Shown: positions 31,801 through 43,900, counted from the stretch's first letter. The stretch is DNA of 64,000 nucleotides from Limnanthes douglasii subsp. nivea (GCA_036936605.1 JAUPFV010000002.1:128572376-128636375); one strand, 5' to 3'. Notes: generated from the letters alone by a model not told the origin. A program made the numbers and translations.

Positions 31801-33321
31801 TTTTTTACAGCAGACTTACCAATGCTAGCATCATCATAATACCGCAACCCTCATCTTTAATACCCTTAATTGTATTCCTTCTTCTCTTTTTATCAACATA
31901 AGCATGATAAAACTTAGAGTTGCAGTCAGTCTCTTTAAGCCATTATTAAAACACTTATGTCTCCAAAAGCCTCATTAGTTCAGTGTTTTTAAATGCATAG
32001 CTATAGCTTGGGTAAAAAACACCGTTAGTCCTTCATGTTTACCACTTGTATCAACATAGTCTCTTTCGTTCACTTCTGCATAAAAGTCATCCCCTTCGTT
32101 TTAAAATTTTGTAAATATAGCCCTCCCGCACATATAAACCATTTAAAAACTGACATGTGACACTTAAATGCTAAGTTTTGTATAATTTTTTGTCCTCAAA
32201 TCCGAAGTTTTGTATCACTTTTGGTCCCCCAGAATATGCGGAGGGACTAATCGTGCAAATTTTTAAAATGAAGGGAATGAGTTTTATGCACAAGTGAATG
32301 AAAGGGACTGTGTTGATACAAGTGGTAAACATGGGGGACTAACAATGCTTTTTAACCCAATAGCTTTATTGAGATTTGCATTAGATATATGATCATTATC
32401 TGTCAGATGAATTGCATACATCCTTTCAACATTTAGCTCAGCCTCTTTAACTTTACTGAAAACATTACCAAAATGACTTCTATTCCAAGTCTTCAAACAA
32501 TTCTTAAGCCTTTTCAATTTAAACCAAAAAACTTCACTAGGTAGAGCATTGATGTTTAGCTTATAGTTCTGTTCAACAGTTCTAAGAAAAGTATCATCAA
32601 TAGACCAAACATTTAAAAATTTAAAACTCTTTTTGTTGTTATTACAAGTGTTACTTATATTAGAAAAGGAAATAAGGAGGAGTGCATCATCGACCATGTT
32701 GATAACCTGCGTGTAGTTATAAAGATTAGGCCATCTAGAATTAAATAACACACGGTCTAAGCTTTTTCATTTCAGATTCTTGTTCCATGCGAATTTGGAG
32801 CCAACAACTCCAACATCTTCAAGGTGGCAATCGCTGATGATATTCACAAAATCTTCTATACTATTTTGAGAAAGAGAAGTACAACCCATTTGCTCCTCCA
32901 CAGAAGCTACCACATTTAAATCACCCATGGTAAGCCAAGCCTTGTTTTCAGTTGAAATATTCCTAATCTTAGCCCACAAAGCATCTTTTTTAATTCTATC
33001 ACACTTAGCATAGACCACAGTTAGTAAGAAAATACTATCAACCCCAGGATACGAGACATCCAAATGAAGACATTGCTTATGGTTATCTAGGACATTTATA
33101 CTGATATCCTTGGCCCTATATATCCAGATTTTGTTAGCAGGATTAGCAGAAAAATTAGGAAACCCAAGCCTAACAACAACCTCACCTTCTATCTCCACTT
33201 TAACCATAGGTTCCTGAATAGCCAAAATCTTAACCTTTTCTTTAAGAATGATATCTTTCAATATACCAATAGTAGAATTGTTATTCACACTACGCACATT
33301 CCAATTTAAGACTCTAATCAT
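28874..33321 (-). pseudogene. LINE 2 ORF2: endonuclease, RT, zf-RVT, RNase H
   Basis: From the ATG at 33321: endonuclease (LNWNVRSVNN; LAIQEPMVK; WLTMGDLNVVASVEEQMGC), a linker broken by the MITE, RT (FYNICWGIIKG; ISLIPKSSNPINWSNYGPIS; NQAAFVKNMSIHENI; RGLRQGEPLSPSIF; TAFADNIIIYTNS), zf-RVT (CQFCANCEDINHFFVKCF near 29780) and RNase H (RLKLNVDASCLNNGESCGA; VEIETDCLTLINII; DRAADWLTKW), ending GFISSCSA and a stop at 28874. The RT core reads FADN, so the second catalytic Asp is lost. There are several frameshifts and stops. Confidence 0.88.
32010..32358. mobile_element. MITE with TIRs of about 100 bp inside LINE 2
   Basis: It begins GGGTAAAAAACACCGTTAGT and its far end, read in reverse, begins GGGTTAAAAAGCATTGTTAG. 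The arms stay alignable for about 100 bp, including an identical CATGTTTACCACTTGTATCA. Flanks are tatagctt (32002-32009) and aatagctt (32359-32366), an 8-bp duplication with one mismatch, which would suit hAT. No coding capacity. Superfamily assignment is tentative. Confidence 0.8.
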
Positions 33322-34699
33322 GGTCAGAAATAGATTTATTCTTTTTTATCTCTAAGAAATGCAGAGATTTTGGAACCCTTTTACTTGGCCTTTTACATTT
33401 GTTAACAAATTTCAATTTATTTTGCAGGATATTACTGAATCCTTGATCAGTAGGAGAAAGTGATCTTTCTAACATGATAGGAACACTCGCTTCCAATGTT
33501 ACCTTGCTTAGGTGAGTTTCTAACATGATGCAGATTACTGTAATCTTGAGAGATCTTGGAATCCATGTTTTTATTCAGTTTTTTCAACGCATCAATGATT
33601 TTAACATCTTCACTCTGAGTTTTGTTTTCATTTACATAATATTTTTGCTCTCCCTAAGAATCATCTAGATCAATAAAAAGTTGAGAAACAACCTTATCAA
33701 CCTCTGTGGAACTCAAAACATCCTTACAATTCCCATCATTTCCAGACATTCTTGAAGATGTAGAATTCTTTTCGACAACTATAGACTTTAACTTAGGAAT
33801 ATAAACATGATTGTAACTTGAATTACAGTTCTTATCTTTATCTTCAATCTTGTAAACATTTTCCTTAGTATTCAATAAAATATCAGCTTCTTTCTGATCT
33901 TTGCTATTTTCCTTTCCATTCAATTTTTTACTCTGAATCTTTTTTAACTTCAAGCAGTTGTTTATATCATGACCGAAATGATAACAAGAAGAGAAATATG
34001 TAGGAAAATTTCTGTAATAAACATATAGCCAACATCCATCATTTTTCTAAATCAACATCCATCTCAACTGAAGCAACAACAACATTATTAAAAGCTCTGT
34101 TTTTTTTCAGGAAAATCTATCTTGTATGGCACTCTAATGGTGGTGACAATATCAGTTAGGACCTTCTTATTATACAGAAACTCAGGGATCCTTTCAAGTC
34201 TGAACCAAACTAAAGAAACAAGACTCTCAAATTTAATATCAAAATGAGGATTCCATTGGAGAACCCTTATAGTAGAACTTCTGATCGTCCAAACATTCTT
34301 AGCCCATAATTTAGAAACATCATCCTTCCAGTCGAATTCCATGATGATATGCCTGGAGTCTCATTTAAAGACACTACAATTGCCTATAAACTTTCTTGAA
34401 CTAAGAAACTGATCAATAACAGATTTTTTAGACAACCTAGTGGCAAATTTGCATATAATCGATATTTTCGAAGAATTCATTAACAAATCCTTGGCCTCGC
34501 TAGAATACTGAATGGTGATATGGTCTCCCTTATCATTTATCATATCAAGAGTTATCTTAGCACTTGATTCCATATGTATATCATTAACAATGTTTACATA
34601 GGATTTCATGAAGTTTCCAGATTTACATTGTACTCTATTTCTTGAACCCAAAGCTGGAGAATCATCTTCCTCAAATATATCATTGTAGTAAATCTCCAT
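33314..34699 (-). pseudogene. LINE 2 ORF1: RNA-binding Gag-like protein
   Basis: Read on the minus strand from a Met at 34699 (MEIYYNDIFEEDDSPALG); an upstream in-frame Met lies at 34717. A DUF4283-like N-terminal region follows (KFATRLSKKSVIDQFL, then WTIRSSTIRVLQWNPHFD and VWFRLERIPEFL), then a reduced zinc knuckle (CYHFGHDINNC near 33970) and a Lys/Ser-rich tail. It ends DHD stop at 33314-33316, overlapping the ORF2 ATG. Frameshifts lie near 34350, 34080 and 33650. Such proteins coat LINE RNA. Confidence 0.75.
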
Positions 34700-34717
34700 G
34701 ATAGAGATGAAGAACAA

Positions 34718-35230
34718 ATAAGATGATCATTAGAAGGAATAAGCAGAATCAATTTGAACATAAATCACCATTAATGAAGAGAAGGAAAAAATCTTGAAAG
34801 ACAGAGCCTTCTTGAAGAAGAAGACCTTCTTAAGAAAGAAGGGCATTTCTTATAGTATTTTTCATATTCAAATAATTCTAAAATATCTTGTTTTTTTTGT
34901 CCTTGGAGGTCAGATGCTATTATAATAGCATAGAGTAACATTTTTTATTAAGCTTTTAACCTGCAGCTGTTTCGGTTGACACGTGTTCTAAAACTAACAT
35001 CAGATTATTTCATAATTTTTATTGATGTTCGCCGTTAATGATGATAAATGGTATGAGTCTTGCAACCACGCGGACTTCATATTTTAGTATATAAAAGTAT
35101 TAAGTATGGACTGTGAAGATATTGTCAGAGAATTAGCAAAAATAGTGGTAGTAATATGCTAACTAAGTACATACAAGTTAAAAAAACATACTTTTGAAAA
35201 TAGAATTACGTACAATAAGTACAGTTAGCT
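34718..35230. other. LINE 2 leader and flank; no gene
   Basis: 34718-34860 looks like LINE 2 leader (GAAGAAG / CTTCTT-rich). At 34914-34931 is a perfect 18-bp palindrome, ATGCTATTATAATAGCAT. The rest is AT-rich without features. Confidence 0.45.
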
Positions 35231-35239
35231 TTTTGAAAA

Positions 35240-35345
35240 GGGAAAAGTACCCATAAATACCTTTTCAAGTATCTAATCCCAAATAAGTACCCAAATATGA
35301 GACCCTTAGACTAGTACTAAAAAGCTAATATTTTTACCAAATTAG
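35240..35345 (+). repeat. Left terminal inverted repeat of Pack-MULE 2
   Basis: Abuts the TSD at 35231-35239. It carries spaced AGTACCC and CTAAT blocks pairing with 47712-47854. The inner limit is approximate. Confidence 0.75.
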
Positions 35346-35674
35346 CCCTAATACTAGAAGAAAGAGAAAGTAAGTTATTATTAATACTCATCTCCTTCTC
35401 TCTCCTTCAATTTATTATTGTGTTTTTTTCTCTCTCTCTTCTATCTTTGGATTTTCATCAGATATGGTGTTTCGAAATCCCTTTTATTACCAAATTGTTT
35501 CATCAGTTCAACCAAACCCCACAATCATACACATATACGGACAGGATAGTACACACCGTCTCTCTATCTCTAAATCTCTTTTTGTCTTGCAACACCACCT
35601 CTGATTCACTCTTTATCGATTTAAGTTTCTGAATTTTCCCAGAAAATTACGAATTTTCTCGGAAAATTCAATCC

Positions 35675-35752
35675 ATGACTTGGATCACTAACTACAGTTG
35701 TAGCTTCTTGGTGTTTCTTGTGGTGTTATTAGCTTTGGATTCACGATTTTAG
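35675..35752 (+). pseudogene. Signal-peptide exon fragment, 25 codons
   Basis: ATG in the context ATCCATGACTTGG, then MTWITNYSCSFLVFLVVLLA and a stop after SRF. It has a short polar start and a 12-residue hydrophobic core, as in a secretory signal peptide. A leader-like, pyrimidine-rich stretch (35400-35660) precedes it. It is probably a captured first exon of a secreted or membrane protein; I cannot name the parent. Confidence 0.45.
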
Positions 35753-35782
35753 AAGTGTCAAGGATTAGGAGGGACTTTCACG

Positions 35783-35887
35783 TTACTTTTTCCATATGGC
35801 ATATATGCCTACTCCAATGAGACACAGAACCAAAGAGGCAGCAGCAGTTGCAATCCCTATAACTACTCGAGAGCTTATAGATGTTCC
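35783..35887 (-). pseudogene. Receptor-like kinase transmembrane segment fragment
   Basis: The minus strand encodes GTSISSRVVIGIATAAASLV, then LCLIGVGIYAIWKK and a stop: a Ser-rich stub, a single membrane span of about 22 residues and a basic stop-transfer end. The G-I-Y-A-I-W-x-K pattern resembles the membrane exon of plant LRR receptor kinases of the At5g49760 type. It ends where the 23-bp array begins. No kinase or LRR is present. Confidence 0.5.
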
Positions 35888-35892
35888 TCCAT

Positions 35893-36571
35893 GCGTCTAG
35901 CGTCATAGTCAACGAACATCGCGCGTGATGTTGTTAAGTGCAACCTATCTAGCGTCATAGTCAAAGAATATCTAGCGTCATAGTCAAGGAACATCTAACG
36001 TCATAGTCAAGGAACATCTAGCGTCATAGTCAACGAACATCTAGCGTTATAGTCAATGAACATCTAGCTTCATAGTCAAGGAACATCTAGCGTCGTAGTA
36101 CAGGTATCGTCTAGCGTCATAGTCATAGCAAGGAACAACTCGTCTAGCGTCAGAAGTACAACTCGTCTAGCGTCATATTAGTCGAACATCTTGCGTGATG
36201 TTGGCAAGTGCAACTTATCTAGCGTCATAGTCAAGGAACATCTAGCGTCATAGTCAATGAACATCTAGCGTCATAGTCAAGGAACATCTAGCGTCATAGT
36301 CAATGAACATCTAGCGCCATAGTCGAGGAACATCTAGCGTCATAGTCAATGAACATCTAGCGTCATAGTCAATGAACATCTAGCGTCATAGTCTAGGAAC
36401 ATCTAGCGTCGTAGTACATGTATCGTCTAGCGTCATAGTCATAGTCAAGGAACAACTCGTCTAGCGTCAGAATTACAACTCGTCTAGCGTCATATTAGAC
36501 GAACATCTCGCGTGATGTTGGCAAGTGCAACTTATCTAACGTCATAGTCAAGGAACATCTAGCGTCATAGT
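35893..36571 (+). repeat. 23-bp minisatellite of Pack-MULE 2, left part
   Basis: Monomers CATCTAGCGTCATAGTCAAG plus GAA (23 bp) alternate with variants (AATGAA, ACGAA, CGTAGTACAG). A GCGTGATGTTGxxAAGTGCAA block recurs at about 35920, 36190 and 36510, giving a larger repeat of some 270-320 bp. The array is cut at ATAGT by element B and continues at 47224. Confidence 0.92.
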
Positions 36572-37095
36572 TGGTGAGGATTAAAGTAGCCTGAGGGTAG
36601 GCTGGTAATTTCAAGTAGAGTTTCAGGGTGGTGTAAGGGTGTTTCAAGGTGGTGTAAGGGTGTTTCAAGGTGGTGTAAGGGTGTTTCAAGGTGGTGTAAG
36701 GGTGTTTCAAGGTGGTGTAAGGGTGTTTCAAGGTGGAGAGAGAATTAAGCAGCTTGGCAGCAGTTAATTTTCATTACCAGAAGTTAATGCTGGTGGTTGA
36801 GCATTTATAGTATGTTATTTGGGCCCTTATGGGCTTTCGGGTCATATTTAATGGACCCGGGTCATGTTTAAAGACCCATAAGTTTTTAAGTAAGTGGGCA
36901 GGTAGCTTAGTCAGAAAGTGTTTAGGTTTTTTAGTACTTTAGTCATAGTTTGAACTGCCTCAGGCTCACTGTTTTCGAAGTCATCTGTCCGGTCCTCAAA
37001 TCCTGTCCGATTTGAGTTCTTAGTGTCTGTCCGGATTCCGGGGAGATTTACATTGGTCTGCCCTTACGGGGAGCGTTCTGAATTCGGACTCATCA
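36572..37095 (-). repeat. Element B 3' LTR with five copies of a 21-bp unit
   Basis: TG..CA ends. GGTGTAAGGGTGTTTCAAGG-type units of 21 bp occur five times at about 36625-36735, against six in the 5' LTR. Confidence 0.96.
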
Positions 37096-37109
37096 GGAGC
37101 CCCTTTTTT
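37096..37109 (-). other. Element B polypurine tract
   Basis: AAAAAAGGGGCTCC on the minus strand, directly before the 3' LTR. Confidence 0.75.
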
Positions 37110-37344
37110 AGGCGTTTGAACAAGCTTCCTTGTCAAAGAACTGAAAAACAGTCCGATTTAGGAAGTGGTTCTCGATTCGAAGAGAGTTGTGGATAAACCC
37201 GGACATGCCGAACGTTACGAATTCTAAACGGTTCTTGCCAGAGTTAATGGGGCACGTGTCATTCTCTGATTGGTCACTTTAGCCGTTTTTTCACCTTGAA
37301 CTTCGCACCACTTTCTCGAACAAGTTACCTCTTTTAAATTCCAT

Positions 37345-37431
37345 TAATGACATCAGCGCCGTCTTTTAATCATTGCCCAACTTTTCGGATTCTCCTAGGA
37401 ATCAACTCTTTTTTTCACATTTACTATAAAT
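37345..37431 (+). promoter_or_regulatory. Putative promoter of the element B antisense gene
   Basis: TATAAAT at 37425-37431, 103 bp before the ATG at 37534, with the same upstream blocks as in A: ATGACATCAGCGCCG, TTTTAATCATTGCC and TCCTAGGAATC. Confidence 0.65.
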
Positions 37432-37533
37432 TCTAATTCACCTTTCACTGTCTCATTGTCTCTTTCAAATTTCACTCTGCAATTTCACTCAGAGCTTTAT
37501 CTCTCTAGAACTTCAAAACTTCCTTGGCTGTTT

Positions 37534-40518
37534 ATGTTTACAGCAAGAACAACACTAATCAAGGGCGGTTGGCTTAACCTCTCGGAATTGGAGAAAGCTC
37601 AAAGAGTCGAGAAGGAAAAACGACTTGCTGCAGGGCTACCATCGTCGCCTATTGAGAAACCAGCCTCTTCTGTCGCAGAATCTGATAGAGGTTCATCTTC
37701 TTCCAAAGGTACAAAACCTAACAAACTCTTTCAATCAACGCTCTCCCCCATAGTATCTGGCTCCTCAGTTCAGGAGTCGATCTCTGCTGTTGAACCGGGA
37801 GTTACTGTCACAAGTGTTAGGAAAAAATCTTCTTTCATTGCTATGGGGGCTGACTCTGACCATTCCCCGGACAAGCTAATCATGAAAAGGCCAAGTCGGT
37901 TGGTCAAAGGGCTTTCTTCTAAAAACACACCCTCGAAATCGGGGGCAAAAGATAGTGTATCAGGGTCTGGGGCAACTATAAGGGCTCCCCGGGAGAGGCT
38001 GTCAGGACTAGAGGCCAGCAGCCCACTACCCCCCAAGGAATCTTCTACCTCAGAAACTCAAATTGGGGTGAGGAGTCGAGTAAATACGGACAGCCAACAG
38101 TCCGGAGGATCAGCTCTGCCAAGCCTCAATCCTCCCCGGACTATTTCTACCGAAGCTCCCCCAACGATTATGGAGGAGAGGATGGATGACTCTACTGAGG
38201 AGGTTAGATTTGAGTCTGAGTCCTCCGGACAGGCTGATACTGCTATCGTTGTTGCCACAAAGGGCAAAGAGGACTTGTATCTGAGGCGTCCGGACCTGCC
38301 GGAGAGCCTTGAAGGGAGAGTGGGGCCATGCTTTCATAAAGTGGAGTTCAAGTATCTTTTGGCCTTGCTGAAGCCCAAGTATGCGTTCATTCATACTTCA
38401 GATCTGGGTAGATTGCGCACAAAGTGGGGGATCCCTGAGAACGTAAAGATAAGGATTCCCATCGATCCGGAGACCCCGATGGATTGTAAAAAGAATGAAA
38501 TAATCTTCTTTACGGAGCTATTCAACTGGGGACTCAGGTTCCCATTGGACCCAGAGATAGTGCGCTACTTTCACTTGGTTAAACTCTGCCCATCACAGTT
38601 AAGCCACAATGGTTAGTTCACCTTGATGTCATGCATAATGGCATCCAGGCTATCCGGGATCCCTCTTCCTATGGAAGAGTTCGCTGCAGTGGCTAACCTG
38701 TGCAAGCACCATCAGTTCCCCTTCTACCATTTCAACATGGGGAACGATCTTAAAGCTGTTGATGATCTCCTGGAGTCGGAGAGCAAATGGAGGAGCCAAT
38801 TCTTGTTTGTCAGTGGCTCGTGGGAAAATGGCAAGAAAATCAAGACCGGAGAGAATCCAAGCCTCCTCAGGAGTAGATGGAGGAATGATCGTAAGCTCCT
38901 TATCTTAAATCTCTGTCCGAGTTTCCCTTTTCTTTAAGTTTATGCTAATCAGTTTCTTTTTGTTCTAACAGAGCTTCCAAAGGAGTTCGGGGACTACCTG
39001 AAGGCCGGACAGACTACCTGTGGCAAAATCAACGCATGGGCTGCAGAGAACTGGGAGAATCGGTTCCATAAGGCCTTCACTCCTGGAAACTTAGCAAGGT
39101 CCCATCTGTGGAACACGACAGGTCGGAGAGACCTAACCTGGGAAGAGCTGGCCACCCAGCCTGATGAGGACATTGAGTTAAGAAGGTCCCACGAGCTGGA
39201 CGGGACACTCTACTTGCTTGCCCGGGCCAAAGCCCCAAGCAAAATGAAAGGCAAGAAGAAGAAAGGCAGGAAGGCGGAAGGCGATACTGAGAAAGAGGCC
39301 CCAACAGATCCAGAGGGACTGGCACAGGTTCAAATTGATGCAGCCCTTTTACAAGTGGTGGAGCAGGAAAGCGAGAAGCAGGAAGTGAACCTCCCCAAAC
39401 CTTCAAGGGCTTCTAAGAGGACTCGCAAGCAAACAAGTGAGAGTGCTGATAGGGAGGCTAAGAAGAAGAAGACTTCTCAAGGAGATGAGGTTGCTCTCCG
39501 GGACCCGGAGCCCTCTTTCCCTACTGACCCTACACTGGCCGAAGAGATCCCAAGGGACTTTCAAGAAGAGATTCCAAAGGAATTCCATACAGATGAAGTT
39601 GAGGGGGGAGAGCTTAACTTGGATGAAATGGACATCACCGGTCTGGGTGGACTTGGTGAATATTTCCTTGGACTGCCTAGAGACGAGTTTGCAGGGCCCT
39701 ACGTCCCTCCGAGCAGCTCTAATACGGTCAACTTTAATGGTAAGACTTTTATGGTTTCTAGTGAGAAGGACACTATAGCCCACTCTCTACTTAGTAATGT
39801 GCAGCCAGTCCTCACATTGGAGAGGCAAGTTCGGAGTCAAGCAGACACCATCAAAGACCTCAAGTCTGAGAAGGAAGCACTGTCCGGAGAACTCCGCACT
39901 GCCACCACCAATGCTAACTTACTCAAGGAGGCACATGAGGAGCTGAAGAGAAGCCATGGTGAGAGCAACACAAAAGTTGCCACTCTGGAACAGACCATAA
40001 AAGATCTCCAGGATAAGCTGTCCGGACTAGAGAAGGACCTGACAACCTCAAGGGGAGAAACTGCAGCCAAAGAGAAGCTCATCACCAACCTGACTACTGA
40101 CAAACTTGCTTTAGAAAATGCTGTGACTCAGGCTGTCGAAGAGAAGGCTGCTTTGGTGAGGGACCAATAGGCCACAATCAAGGCCAAGATCAACGCCTAT
40201 GCCAGAGAGATAATCCAAAGCGAGGAGCTAACGATCCAAAAGGTGAAGTCTGATATGGTCCTCCTGTTTCACGAGAAATTCCCGAAGAGGAGACTAGGGG
40301 GATTATGGCGATATGTGGATGATGATGATCTCCCATACTGGACCATGGTTGATGAGGGGTACTCTGGTGAGTCCTCGTCCGGTGATGAAGAGGAAACCGG
40401 AGAGAGCCCAGGTGAAGAGGAGATCGACCCCAAGGGCAAGAAGATAATCGAAGAGAAAAGTGACGTCAAGGGCAAAAAGACAGATGAGGGTGAGCCATCT
40501 TCAAAAGCTCAACCTTAA
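37534..40518 (+). pseudogene. Antisense extra gene of element B, spliced, two in-frame stops
   Basis: The start is MFTARTTLIKGGWLNLSELE. Exon 1 (37534-38890) and exon 2 (38972-40518) join in frame across an 81-bp intron, GTAAGC..TCTAACAG. Spliced length is about 967 residues. Layout is as in A: Ser-rich basic N-terminus (SSPIEKPASSVAESDRGSSS), the conserved middle domain (RIPIDPETPMDCKKNEII, RFPLDPEIVRYFHLVKLCPS), a Lys-rich hinge (KAPSKMKGKKKKGRK), a coiled coil (KSEKEALSGELRTATTNANL) and an acidic/Lys tail. Stops: 38614-38616, where A and C have TGG, and 40168-40170 (GAG to TAG). The function is unknown; conservation in A, B, C and partly D implies past selection. Confidence 0.87.
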
Positions 40519-40976
40519 TTTATGGTTTAATTTTATTTATTTTTTGTTTAGACTAAAGTCCTTGGAAGGCCAATGCACTCTTTTTGTTGTGGTGTCCGGT
40601 ACTATTCAGACAGATTTTTTGTACTGTGTCCAAACTTGTTCAAAAAGTCCTTGGAAGGCCAAGGCAATTTTAAGTTGTTGAATGAATATTTTATTTTGCT
40701 CAAGCATCCTCTTCTTTCATCATTTGTTTAAATAGCCGGAGTTTAAGTAGTTTTATTATATTGTGAGAGTATTAAGACTCTCCGGCTAGAATTTAAATAG
40801 CCCTTAGACCTTTCAGTCCGGGTAGTATGACAAGAAACAGAATTTTGAAAATACTTAGAAAATTATTGAAGAAGGCATCGAATTTCATTTGAAAGCTCTT
40901 CGTGCCACCGAAGAGGGGAAGGTATGCCCCCAAATATTTACATGGATGTTTAAACAAGTAAATATTTACACAAGTG
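40519..40976. other. Element B convergent 3' region with paired hairpins
   Basis: AAGTCCTTGGAAGGCCAATG at about 40556 and AAGTCCTTGGAAGGCCAAGG at about 40646 match the A pair. GTAAATATTTAC recurs near the pol end (about 40958-40969). This is untranslated sequence between convergent genes. Confidence 0.7.
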
Positions 40977-43900
40977 TTATTCCAAGTACATTCGAAGGTG
41001 TTCAATATTCTAAGGGTGAGTTAAAACCCTGCCATCTTTGTCTTCCAACCAATACGTCCCAGGCTTGATTCTTTCAACCACAGTATACGGACCCTCCCAA
41101 GTTGGGGCCAACTTTCCGAAGAGCTTTTCCTTTGTATGCAAGAAAACTTTCCTTAATACTTTATCTCCTGGTTGAAAATCTCTTCTTTTAACTTTAGAAG
41201 CAAACTTGCTTCTCATCAAGCCCTGATAGTGTGCCATTCTAAGATGAGCTTTAACCCGTCTTTCTTCGATCAAATCGAGCTGATTTCTAACTGCCATCTC
41301 ATTAGCCTGCCCGGAGAAGTTATGAACACGAAAGGAAGGGAGTGTCTTCTCTATGGGGGCTACTGCATCCATTCCATAGACCAAGGCAAAGGGGGATTCT
41401 TGTGTTGCAGCCCCAGGTGTTGTCCGGTAGGCCCATAAGACTTCTTGTAGATAACTAGGCCACTTCCCAGCAGCCCCTTCCAAGTTTTTCTTTAAACCGG
41501 ACAGAATTGTTCTATTTGCCACTTCAACTTGCCCATTGGCTTGTGGGTGAAAAGGTGAAGAAAAGCAGTGCTGAATACCTCTTGAGGCACAAAAGCTTTC
41601 CATCTCTCTATTGTCGAACTGTGGCCCATTGTCCGTTGTTATTCTTTGGGGGACACCAAATCTGCAACATATGTTGGACATAATGAATTTTATGACAGCT
41701 TTCGAGGTTGTTCCTGCCAAAGGAGCTGCTTCTATCCACTTCGAGAAGTAGTCAATGGCTACAATTATAGTTTCACGTCCTCCGGACGCCACGGGGAGAG
41801 GCCCAACTAAGTCCAATCCCCACCGAGCAAAAGGGATGGGCTCAGAAATTGATTCCAAAGGAATGACTGGTACATGAATTTCATTGTTGTACCTTTGGCA
41901 TGGGTCACACCTTCTTACTAGCTCCTTAGCATCTTTCATAATCGATGGCCAATAGTATCCGGAGAGTAGCACTCTTCTTGTTAAGGATCTAAATCCACAA
42001 TGGGCTGATCCCTCACCATCATGCAATTCGGAGAGAACTATTTGTGACTCATGATCCCCTAAACAACGTAGGAGGGGTTTGCTATAGGATTTTTTGTACA
42101 ACACTTCTCTTAACATTAGGAAACCACGAGCCCTGTGCTTCAACGTTCTGGCTTGTGATTTATCCATGGGCACGATGCCATCGGACAGATATTGTATAAG
42201 AGGAGACCTCCAATCTTGAGGCTGATTCACTTGTACTTCAAAGACTTCCTCTTTTATACCTTCATTGAGTTGAATAGAAGGGCTTTCAAGCACATGGATC
42301 CATGGGTAGGACTCCGAATATGCTATTGTTGCCAATGAATCTGCTAGTTCATTTTCTGCCCGGGGGATGTGCTCATAGACAACAGCTTTAAAATTTAACG
42401 CTTCATTTTTGAGGAGGAGTAAATACTTGACCAATTGCTCCTTTCTAGCTTCTGATAGGCCCAAGGCATGGTGGACTAGCAACTGGGAGTCACTTAGTAG
42501 CTTGACCCTTTTAGCTCCACAGATGTAGGCCAATTTTAACCCAGCTATAGCTGCTTCGTATTCGGACTCGTTATTGGATGCCCTGAAAGCAAAACAAATA
42601 ACTTGGTACATGTTGTCCCCGTAGGGTGAAGTGAGACATATTCCTGCCCCAGATCCCATGGTACTGGATCCTCCGTCCGTCCGGACAATCCACACTTTCT
42701 TGTCTTTTGAATCAGTAGGTTGTTCTGAATCCCTATCAGAATGAAACTCAACCAGAAAGTCAGCTACAGCTTGAGCTTTTACTGCTGTTCGGGGAGCAAA
42801 GTCTATGTCAAAATCCCCCAACTCTACTGACCACTTTGTCATTCTGCTCGAAATGTCTGCTTTTTGAAGGACATTCTTTAAAGGGAAGGACGTTCGGACA
42901 ATGATAGGATGAGCCTGGAAGTAGGGCCTCATTTTCCTTGCAGCTATTACCAAGGCCAACGCCAGCTTTTCGAGTTTCAAGTAACGCCTCTCAGCATCAA
43001 TCAAGCTTTTGCTGATGTAGTACACTGGATGAGGATGCCCATCAACCTCCCTTACTAGCACAGCACTGATGGCACAACTTGAACAGCCAGATATACAAAG
43101 AGAGTCTCCCCATCAACCGGTTTGAACAAAGTCTTGGGAGAGGAAAAATGTTTCTTGATTTCATTAAATGCTTCATTACACTGTGGTGTCCATTCAAACC
43201 CCTTTGCACCCCTCAAGGTCTGAAAAAATGGAGAACACCTGTCCGAAGACCTGGAGATGAATCTGTTCAAGGCAGCCAATCTACCCGTTAATCGCTGTAC
43301 TTCTTTAATGTTTCGAGGAGGCTCCATTTGGAACAAAGCATTGAGTTGGTCCGGGTCGGGCTGTATTCCATGCTCACTTATGATATACCCTAGGAACTTC
43401 CCGGACTACACTCCAAACACACATTTTTCAGGGTTTAGTTTCAAATTTACTTTGGCCAAGTTGGCAAAAGTCTCTTGGAGGTCGGACAAGTGCAACTGCT
43501 CATCCACGCTTTTCACCATCATATCGTCAATGTAAACCTCCATATTTCTTCCAATTTGATCAGCAAATGCCTTGTTGACTAACCTTTGATAAGTAGCCCC
43601 AACATTTTTCAAGCCAAAGGGCATCACCTTGTAGCAATGTAGACCCCTATCAGTGACAAACGTAGTATGCTCTTGATCTTTTGGATATACTTGGATCTGA
43701 TTATACCCGGAGAAGGCGTCCATGAAGGAGAGTAGCTTGTTCCCAGAAGTAGAATCTACTAACTGATCTATCCGAGGGACCGGATACAAGTCTTTTGGAC
43801 AAGCTCGATTGAGGTCTGTGAAGTCAATGCACATACGCCATTTTCCAATCTTCTTTTTCACCAAGACAGGATTGGCAGTCCACAAAGGGTACTGAGATTC

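Larger units (their letters stand above)
28874..34717 (-). mobile_element. LINE 2 (L1-type) with both ORFs, split by a MITE
   Basis: The minus-strand element has ORF1 (33314-34699) and ORF2 (33321 down to 28874), overlapping by 8 nt. A 349-bp MITE sits inside ORF2 at 32010-32358. Its protein blocks match LINE 1 (for example the SCLNNGESCGAMIFRD RNase H block), so the two are related but distinct copies. A purine/pyrimidine-patterned leader continues to about 34860. TSD and tail not found. Confidence 0.8.

Noticed and set aside
35893..36571. Possible CRISPR-like array
   Set aside because: 23-bp units are directly contiguous with no unique spacers, in plant nuclear DNA; a minisatellite.
36495..36731. 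Minus-strand frame with a repeated KHPYTTL heptapeptide (also at 46644-46859)
   Set aside because: It is the 21-bp LTR repeat read in frame, starting within LTR or flanking repeat; not a gene.
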